From NCBI RefSeq assembly GCF_003347605.1, contig NZ_QDFZ01000015.1:62001-126000 (forward strand): a stretch of 64,000 bases of DNA, given 5' to 3'. This document shows, one piece after another, positions 58,808 through 64,000 of this stretch (positions are counted from its first letter, which is position 1; each line of letters begins with the position of its first letter). The translations under genes and the position numbers were made by a program. The stretch comes from Chryseobacterium sp. KLBC 52. GTDB lineage: Bacteria; Bacteroidota; Bacteroidia; Flavobacteriales; Weeksellaceae. A model generated the notes under the pieces. The model was not told where the DNA came from. It did not search any database and saw nothing but the letters and a program-made list of their open reading frames with translations.

Positions 58808-59947
58808 ATGAGTTTACTACATCCATATTATATAATTGCAATCGTCTATATGCTGTTCTTCAGTGTTCAGGAAGTATATGGGAAGAAGGTTGATAAAAAG
58901 TGGTTCTGGTTTCTCGCTGTTTATTTTATTATTATTGTTGGTCTTAGAGATAATGTAGGTCCGGATTACGGAAGTTATAAAGGGATTTATATTTACTCAG
59001 ATACCAAGAGCTACTACAGTATCTTTATGAAGATGCTCCATATGGAAGGAACAGAAACGCTGGATGTGGAATGGCTGTATACCCTGATTAATAAAGTTCT
59101 TCTCAATTTTTTTGATGCCCCTTTTTATATGCTAACGCTGGTTATTGCTATTTTTGCAATGATCTTTAAAGTAGAATATACCGAAGACAATACTTTTTAT
59201 CCATTTACCTTTACCCTTTTTATGTTTATTCCCAACTTCTTTATCGGGGAAAGCGGGCAGATCAGACAAAACCTGGGAACTTTTATCGCTTATTTTGCAA
59301 TACGGTATATTAAGGAAAGAAAGCTCTGGCATTATCTTTTTTTTATATTCATAGGATCGGGTATACACAGTGTTTGTTATTTATTCCTGCCGATGTACTG
59401 GCTGGCCCGGGTTCCGTTGAATAAAACCATGATGCTGATTATGATTGTAGGTTCTGTCTTTTTATCTCCGTTTGAAATCTATAGAAGTTTTGGAGGTTTT
59501 CTGGATGGTATGGCTTCTAACAGTACCCTTGTAGAAGGATTCAACGGATATATGGATGAAACCGTGCAGCGACTTAACGGGGGAATTGGAATCCCGGAGG
59601 TCATGATGGCTATTCTTACTTTTTTCCTTTTTGTTTTTGATAACAAGATGAAAGAACACTATCCTTACTATGAATATCACAGAAATTATGCCGTAATCGG
59701 CATATGTCTCTATTTTATTTTTAGAAATAACCCTATCTTCTCATCCAGACTTGCAGGAGCATTTATTGGGTTCTCCTATATCATTATTCCAAATGCGATG
59801 TATGCTGTTTCCGGAAGGGTTAAAAATATGATCTACGCATTTATCATCGCACTTGTCGTCTTCAATTTTGTTATCTTCTCTATGTTTAATAATATTACGG
59901 CCGGACGATTTTCCATTGACCGTTATCAAAACCATATTCTTCCATAG
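58808..59947 (+). CDS. EpsG family membrane protein (polysaccharide polymerase-like)
   Basis: 379 residues with about ten transmembrane helices. The EpsG signature is present: IVGLRDNVGPDYGSYKGIY near residue 44, VEWLYTLINKVL, and the IRQNLGTFIAYFAIRYIKER helix. The family is implicated in polymerisation of exopolysaccharides. Neighbouring glycosyltransferase or export genes are absent in this window except for the preceding membrane protein, so these two form a minimal pair rather than a full polysaccharide cluster. Confidence 0.85.
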   Translation: MSLLHPYYIIAIVYMLFFSVQEVYGKKVDKKWFWFLAVYFIIIVGLRDNVGPDYGSYKGIYIYSDTKSYYSIFMKMLHMEGTETLDVEWLYTLINKVLLNFFDAPFYMLTLVIAIFAMIFKVEYTEDNTFYPFTFTLFMFIPNFFIGESGQIRQNLGTFIAYFAIRYIKERKLWHYLFFIFIGSGIHSVCYLFLPMYWLARVPLNKTMMLIMIVGSVFLSPFEIYRSFGGFLDGMASNSTLVEGFNGYMDETVQRLNGGIGIPEVMMAILTFFLFVFDNKMKEHYPYYEYHRNYAVIGICLYFIFRNNPIFSSRLAGAFIGFSYIIIPNAMYAVSGRVKNMIYAFIIALVVFNFVIFSMFNNITAGRFSIDRYQNHILP

Positions 59948-59967
59948 GATTTTGAAAATTAAAATAT

Positions 59968-59990
59968 AAAGACAGCGTAAGGCTGTCTTT
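59968..59990 (+). terminator. Terminator after the EpsG-like gene
   Basis: AAAGACAGC, loop GTAAG, GCTGTCTTT and a run of Ts form a 9-bp perfect stem 20 bp after the stop. Confidence 0.85.
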
Positions 59991-60153
59991 TTTTTATAAA
60001 CAAGGTTTATTGTTATTTACTTTGTTTATTGGGTTTTCCTTTATTTTATTAATAACATAATTAAAATATGATGTATTTATTTATATAATAAATCACTTTT
60101 TATTGAAGTGGGCTCAAAAATTGCATTCGCTAATCACACTAAAACCCTAAGGT

Positions 60154-63100
60154 ATGAAAAGATTAGCTGGAAAATTTGCGGCAGTCATCTGCCTGATATT
60201 ATTTGGAGTGAGTTCCAAAGGTAATATCAACGAAGATCTATGGCCTATCAAGAATAAGGATTCATTGAAAAGGCCAGTGAATGAATGGACACAATTACTT
60301 CTTCCGGACTGGAAAAAGGCACCCAACAGTTACATCTTTGATCCCGGTCAGAACAATGAAGGATTGCTGGTACCTGTAAAAAAAGCTTATGCAATGTGGG
60401 AAGGAGGCGGATATCTTAACGGAAGTGGAATTCCGGCAGGTACGGTAACTGCAGATGTTTTGTGGGAAGATGTTCACGGGCTTATAAAATCCGGGGCAAA
60501 CTATGCCCTTGAAATTATAGGAACCGGACAGGACGCCAAGATAAGAGTCCCTGTGAATAAGGCAAAAAAAGGAAATGCAGTAGTAGCTTTCAAAGTAAAC
60601 GGAGAGATTTATTGGAGCTGGCATATATGGGTAACCGATGATCCTACCAATGGGTCTGCCTATAGAAGCTTCAACAACATTAAAAGAATGAGGTCGGATG
60701 GAACCACAGAAGTTATTCCGGACTCTGATTGGAAATGGATGGATAGAAATCTGGGAGCCATCTCAAATTCCATTACAGCATCAGATTGGAACAGGAGTAT
60801 CGGGCTTCTTTATCAGTGGGGAAGAAAAGATCCTATACCACCCTTAGTAACAAGAGGAAATGATTTCTATGAAGCTTCAGGATCCATAGGAAGAGTAAGG
60901 CATAGAGGCGCGAAAAATATGACCAATGCTGTAAGTATTGATGATTTCAGGAAATTTGTTCTGCTTTCCGCTGCAGAAGTTACCAATAATATAAGGCTTT
61001 CTGTAAAAAATCCTTTGAGTCTTATTTATGTTAATAAAGATGATAATTCAGGCCAGGCTTATTACAATAACAACCTTAATCTTCCTGTCAATTGGTTTGG
61101 TAAATCTACAACTTTGCCCAATAACAGGCTTTCTGAGCTTAATCTGTGGTCTGATAATGCGCAAGGGAAAATTGAAACTGTCTATAATACCGATGATAAA
61201 ACAAAACCTTATAGAGATAAATCTCCTTATGATCCTTGTCCCAATGGATGGCGTATCCCTTCCATGCTGGTTGCAAACCTGGCTTCTCCTTCTTATGTAG
61301 ATGATATTAGAATAGACTTTTCACCCTTTGGAGTCAGGACCAATATGGCAAAAAATGTTTTTGAAAACAATAAATATCATATTATTAAACCTACTGATGC
61401 AGGAGTGCCTGCCTTTATGACAGGATTTAGAATTTACCCTAATTTTGGTTTTGATCTTTCGGCAGTAGGTGGCTATAATATGGGAGTCTTTCCCGGAAAC
61501 GGACAGTTGATCAGAGCAGCTCATTCCGGACAATATAGTGATCAGCATCACACAGCATTGTGGACTGCGACTTTAACCAGGCTGTTTGATGCGTCTCCTG
61601 CTGTTACTGTAAGAGGGCTTTCCATGATTCCGGATAAAGGACAGCCAGATGTTCCGGATGCGAATTATCCTAATATTAAAGGGCGTTATTACTACTTTCC
61701 TATGGCCGGGATGTATACTTCGGATGCCAATGGCTGCAGATGTATCAAAGATCCCCTATACACTATTAATGATTATGATTTCCCAACAGAATATCTGCCG
61801 CCGGCTACAGAGTACAAAGAAGGTTTCAATAGCCCGAATACTTACCAGATTGTTAAAAGCGAAACAGTTTCTACTATTGAAATTCCGGTCAGTAAAGCAT
61901 TTTCGGTGCAAAGTCAATTACTGGATAACGCTGAGATATTAAATCCTTCCAGTTTTAATAGTTTAAAAGCTAATGTTCTCTGGACAACAAATACAGCTCT
62001 TATCAGCAGGATTTCAATGGTGAATCCTTCACCTTCATCACTACAGGATATTGGGAATTCTAAAATATCCGTAGAAATTGCGGCCAATGAAAGTGGGAAT
62101 GCCGTTGTCACATTACATAATGGGAGTATATCTTCACCGGTGTATTGGAGCTGGCATATCTGGGTGACAGATTCTCCTCTGGGGTCTTACTTTTATATCA
62201 CAGAAACTCCTGTGGCTGTTACAAATTACGTGAATTATGTCAACAAAGCAGATCTTGCATTGCAGACTGTTTTTATGGATCGTAATCTAGGGGCAACAGA
62301 TGTTTTTCCCAACGTTGTCAATCCTCAGGCTCCCACTGCTGATGAACTGCTGAAAATACGCGCTTCTACAGGATTGCATTATCAATGGGGAAGGAAAGAT
62401 CCTATTCCTCCATTCCAATATGCGGATAACAGAAGTGTTTATAATGTGTTTTTAGGAACTCTGGGGACTAACGGTACAGTTTCTTACACCGCGCTTAATC
62501 AGTCTGACTATAATAATCTTTCAGGAAATTATATAGTACCTTACAACACTTATGCCTCGGCATCAAATGTACAGTTAACTGATAAACCTGCAGAAAGAAT
62601 CTCCAAGATACTCTCTTATTCTGTGAAGAATCCTCTGGTATATATGATTCCAAGTACCTTTGCTCCTTATAACAGTGCAACACCCAATTATACCAACGGA
62701 ACGGACTGGCTGGCACAGGAACCCAATTTAGCTCCTGACAGATGGGGAAGAGGAGGCAAAAAATCTCCTTTTGATCCCTGTCCTGAAGGATGGAGAATCC
62801 CGGATCTTACAAACGTGGCTTTGGTTTCCGGAGCTGATTTCGGACAGACGCCATGGTACAAAAAAGATAAAAATATAGCAACATCCTACAGTATTGCTAC
62901 AGATTATTCAGGGATCAGGGTGAGGAATTCAGCCAATGCCACCGTAGGATATATTTTTAATAATCCGGCATATTTTGTAGGAAACTATCCTGACTCTGGT
63001 TCCAGAGGATTCAGAAGTGTAACAGCCAATCAGACAGCGCAGGGAACATTTAATGTGCTGAACTTTCAGTATCCTGCTGTATGGACCGCTGCTTTAAATT

Positions 63101-63543
63101 CAAATTATATTGGAAGATCTGTTAATGTGCTGTTTGATGCGGCTTCTACAACCAATAGAATAATCGTCTTTCATGATAACAATGATCCCTACTTCGGAAC
63201 AGGCTGCCGGTGTGTGAAAATAGAATATGATGCCAATGGCAATGAAGAAGGTCCTGCGTCCGGAGTTTTTATGATGTCTAACAGGTCTAAACTGATAAAT
63301 GAAAATGTACAATCTAAGGTAGCCAATAAAATTTCTCTATATCCAAGCCCTTTTTCCAATATTCTTTATATAAGGGCTACGGAAAATAAAGAATACAATT
63401 TTCAGATTTTTAATATTCTGGGGCAACTTGTAAAATCAGGAAAGTTTATCAACAATCAGACAGATCTTTCATCTTTAAATGCAGGAGTGTACGTCGTAAG
63501 AATCAATAATTCTGAAGCGAATGTGAAAATTGTAAAACAGTAA
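60154..63543 (+). CDS. Large secreted protein with duplicated FISUMP-type modules and a T9SS sorting domain
   Basis: 1129 residues with a signal peptide (about 1-22). Two homologous halves (about 60-555 and 565-1055) each contain an immunoglobulin-like front part (IYWSWHIWVTD / VYWSWHIWVTD), then WMDRNLGA / FMDRNLGA, YQWGRKDPIPP in both, and DPCPNGWRIPS / DPCPEGWRIPD, the signature of Fibrobacter succinogenes major-paralogue (FISUMP) domains. The last 75 residues (LYPSPFSNILYIRATENKEY, then LNAGVYVVRINN) are a type A C-terminal signal for the type IX secretion system. It is thus exported to the cell surface; function unknown. Confidence 0.88.
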   Translation: MKRLAGKFAAVICLILFGVSSKGNINEDLWPIKNKDSLKRPVNEWTQLLLPDWKKAPNSYIFDPGQNNEGLLVPVKKAYAMWEGGGYLNGSGIPAGTVTADVLWEDVHGLIKSGANYALEIIGTGQDAKIRVPVNKAKKGNAVVAFKVNGEIYWSWHIWVTDDPTNGSAYRSFNNIKRMRSDGTTEVIPDSDWKWMDRNLGAISNSITASDWNRSIGLLYQWGRKDPIPPLVTRGNDFYEASGSIGRVRHRGAKNMTNAVSIDDFRKFVLLSAAEVTNNIRLSVKNPLSLIYVNKDDNSGQAYYNNNLNLPVNWFGKSTTLPNNRLSELNLWSDNAQGKIETVYNTDDKTKPYRDKSPYDPCPNGWRIPSMLVANLASPSYVDDIRIDFSPFGVRTNMAKNVFENNKYHIIKPTDAGVPAFMTGFRIYPNFGFDLSAVGGYNMGVFPGNGQLIRAAHSGQYSDQHHTALWTATLTRLFDASPAVTVRGLSMIPDKGQPDVPDANYPNIKGRYYYFPMAGMYTSDANGCRCIKDPLYTINDYDFPTEYLPPATEYKEGFNSPNTYQIVKSETVSTIEIPVSKAFSVQSQLLDNAEILNPSSFNSLKANVLWTTNTALISRISMVNPSPSSLQDIGNSKISVEIAANESGNAVVTLHNGSISSPVYWSWHIWVTDSPLGSYFYITETPVAVTNYVNYVNKADLALQTVFMDRNLGATDVFPNVVNPQAPTADELLKIRASTGLHYQWGRKDPIPPFQYADNRSVYNVFLGTLGTNGTVSYTALNQSDYNNLSGNYIVPYNTYASASNVQLTDKPAERISKILSYSVKNPLVYMIPSTFAPYNSATPNYTNGTDWLAQEPNLAPDRWGRGGKKSPFDPCPEGWRIPDLTNVALVSGADFGQTPWYKKDKNIATSYSIATDYSGIRVRNSANATVGYIFNNPAYFVGNYPDSGSRGFRSVTANQTAQGTFNVLNFQYPAVWTAALNSNYIGRSVNVLFDAASTTNRIIVFHDNNDPYFGTGCRCVKIEYDANGNEEGPASGVFMMSNRSKLINENVQSKVANKISLYPSPFSNILYIRATENKEYNFQIFNILGQLVKSGKFINNQTDLSSLNAGVYVVRINNSEANVKIVKQ

Positions 63544-63561
63544 ATAGTAAAATTAACATGC

Positions 63562-63599
63562 AAAAAAAGCAGAATAACAAGCCTTATTCTGCTTTTTTT
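63562..63599 (+). terminator. Terminator after the T9SS protein gene
   Basis: AAAAAAAGCAGAATAA, loop CAAGCC, TTATTCTGCTTTTTT gives a stem of about 15 bp with a terminal T run, about 20 bp after the stop. Confidence 0.88.
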
Positions 63600-63796
63600 A
63601 CAGGACAGCATATTTCTTACATCTATTATAGCTGATGAAAAATTCTATATCCATCAATGTTGAAAATTGTATAACAGTCTAAAACCTATGCTACAAAGGG
63701 TTTGTTTCTTCAAAAAACGTGTGTTGAAAGATGCTGTAATGAACTCAGATTATTAAATTAAACCCGTTTAACAAAAAGTATATAATAAAAAAGCTT

Positions 63797-63804
63797 TACT
63801 TTTG
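63797..63804 (+). promoter_or_regulatory. -7 box of topA
   Basis: TACTTTTG, 18 bp before the topA ATG, is a full match to TAnnTTTG. The leader would be about 13 nt. Confidence 0.5.
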
Positions 63805-63822
63805 CAAAAATTTTTAGTTAGA

Positions 63823-64000
63823 ATGTCGAAAAATTTAGTAATCGTAGAGTCCCCGGCAAAAGCAAAAACTATTCAGAAATATCTTGGAAAGGATTTTGAA
63901 GTGAAATCCAGTTTCGGACATATCCGGGATCTTCCAAAAAAAGGAATGGGGATAGACCTTGCTACATTCAGTCCTGATTACGAAGTTTCAGCAGACAAAA
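63823..64000 (+). CDS. topA: DNA topoisomerase I, N-terminal part (cut by window end)
   Basis: The first 59 codons begin [20 protein letters not shown] and continue [20 protein letters not shown]. This is the Toprim-domain start of bacterial type IA topoisomerase I, including the catalytic Glu of VESPAKAKT. The gene runs off the right edge. It relaxes negative supercoils by single-strand passage. The start codon is fixed by the perfect match of the first residues to the family. Confidence 0.95.
   Translation, partial: MSKNLVIVESPAKAKTIQKYLGKDFEVKSSFGHIRDLPKKGMGIDLATFSPDYEVSADK

Noticed and set aside
60295..60624. Antisense ORF inside the T9SS protein gene
   Set aside because: It shows no family features and is an artefact of codon bias in the true gene.

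Overview
The window looks like a chromosomal segment of a flexirubin-pigmented member of the Flavobacteriia, most likely Chryseobacterium or a close relative (inference). The DNA is AT-rich. Gene starts lack strong Shine-Dalgarno sites, and many are preceded by the Bacteroidetes -7 box TAnnTTTG. Encoded proteins include a type IX secretion C-terminal sorting domain, PepSY-like proteins, DarA/DarB and a tyrosine ammonia-lyase that closely resembles, from memory, the Flavobacterium johnsoniae enzyme. I found no tRNA, rRNA, CRISPR array, transposase or prophage.

Layout. 1-20.9 kb is mostly housekeeping. It holds the start of a probable NUDIX gene, xerD, a dCMP deaminase, an enoyl-CoA hydratase, a divergent katA/oxyR pair, and metK behind what I read as a SAM-II riboswitch. 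These are followed by a sigma-70-family factor with a 44-residue follower ORF, a HAD phosphatase, two PepSY-like proteins beside a two-component system, trpS, an ileS-to-sanA gene string that includes lspA, and an M23 peptidase. Several short palindromic repeat families sit between these genes.

20.9-57.6 kb is a large biosynthetic locus that I read as the flexirubin (aryl polyene ester of dialkylresorcinol) cluster. One forward arm (20.9-34.1 kb) holds a CoA ligase, tyrosine ammonia-lyase, ketoreductase, ketosynthase, carrier protein, acyltransferases and a carotenoid-desaturase-like enzyme, with a halogenase-like flavoprotein divergent from it. A long reverse arm (47.2-34.2 kb) holds an XRE-like small protein, a BtrH-type acyltransferase, an ABC exporter, a thioesterase, a ketosynthase, a ketosynthase-like fragment, a second carrier protein, a ketosynthase with a chain-length-factor-like partner, a deacetylase-family protein, LolA, a lipoprotein, an outer-membrane protein, a dehydratase and a glycosyltransferase. 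A second reverse arm (57.6-51.0 kb) holds an RND-type exporter fused to an acyltransferase, then darA, darB and two divergent hot-dog proteins. An M16 peptidase gene lies between the two reverse arms.

Proposed logic (inference from families): tyrosine is deaminated to 4-coumarate, activated, and loaded on a carrier protein. The ketosynthases, the ketoreductase and the dehydratases extend it to an aryl polyene. DarA/DarB build the dialkylresorcinol, and one of several acyltransferases forms the ester. The MMPL exporter, LolA, the lipoprotein and the ABC exporter probably move the product to the outer membrane.

57.8-64 kb holds two polytopic membrane proteins (the second EpsG-like), a 1129-residue secreted protein with a duplicated FISUMP-type module and a T9SS tail, and the first part of topA.

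Most notable observations: the SAM-II riboswitch; a palindromic repeat inserted in frame inside a ketosynthase gene; a three-part exporter/acyltransferase/Rossmann-like fusion; degenerate ketosynthase and hot-dog paralogues; and palindromic elements nested inside a terminator and inside another repeat.
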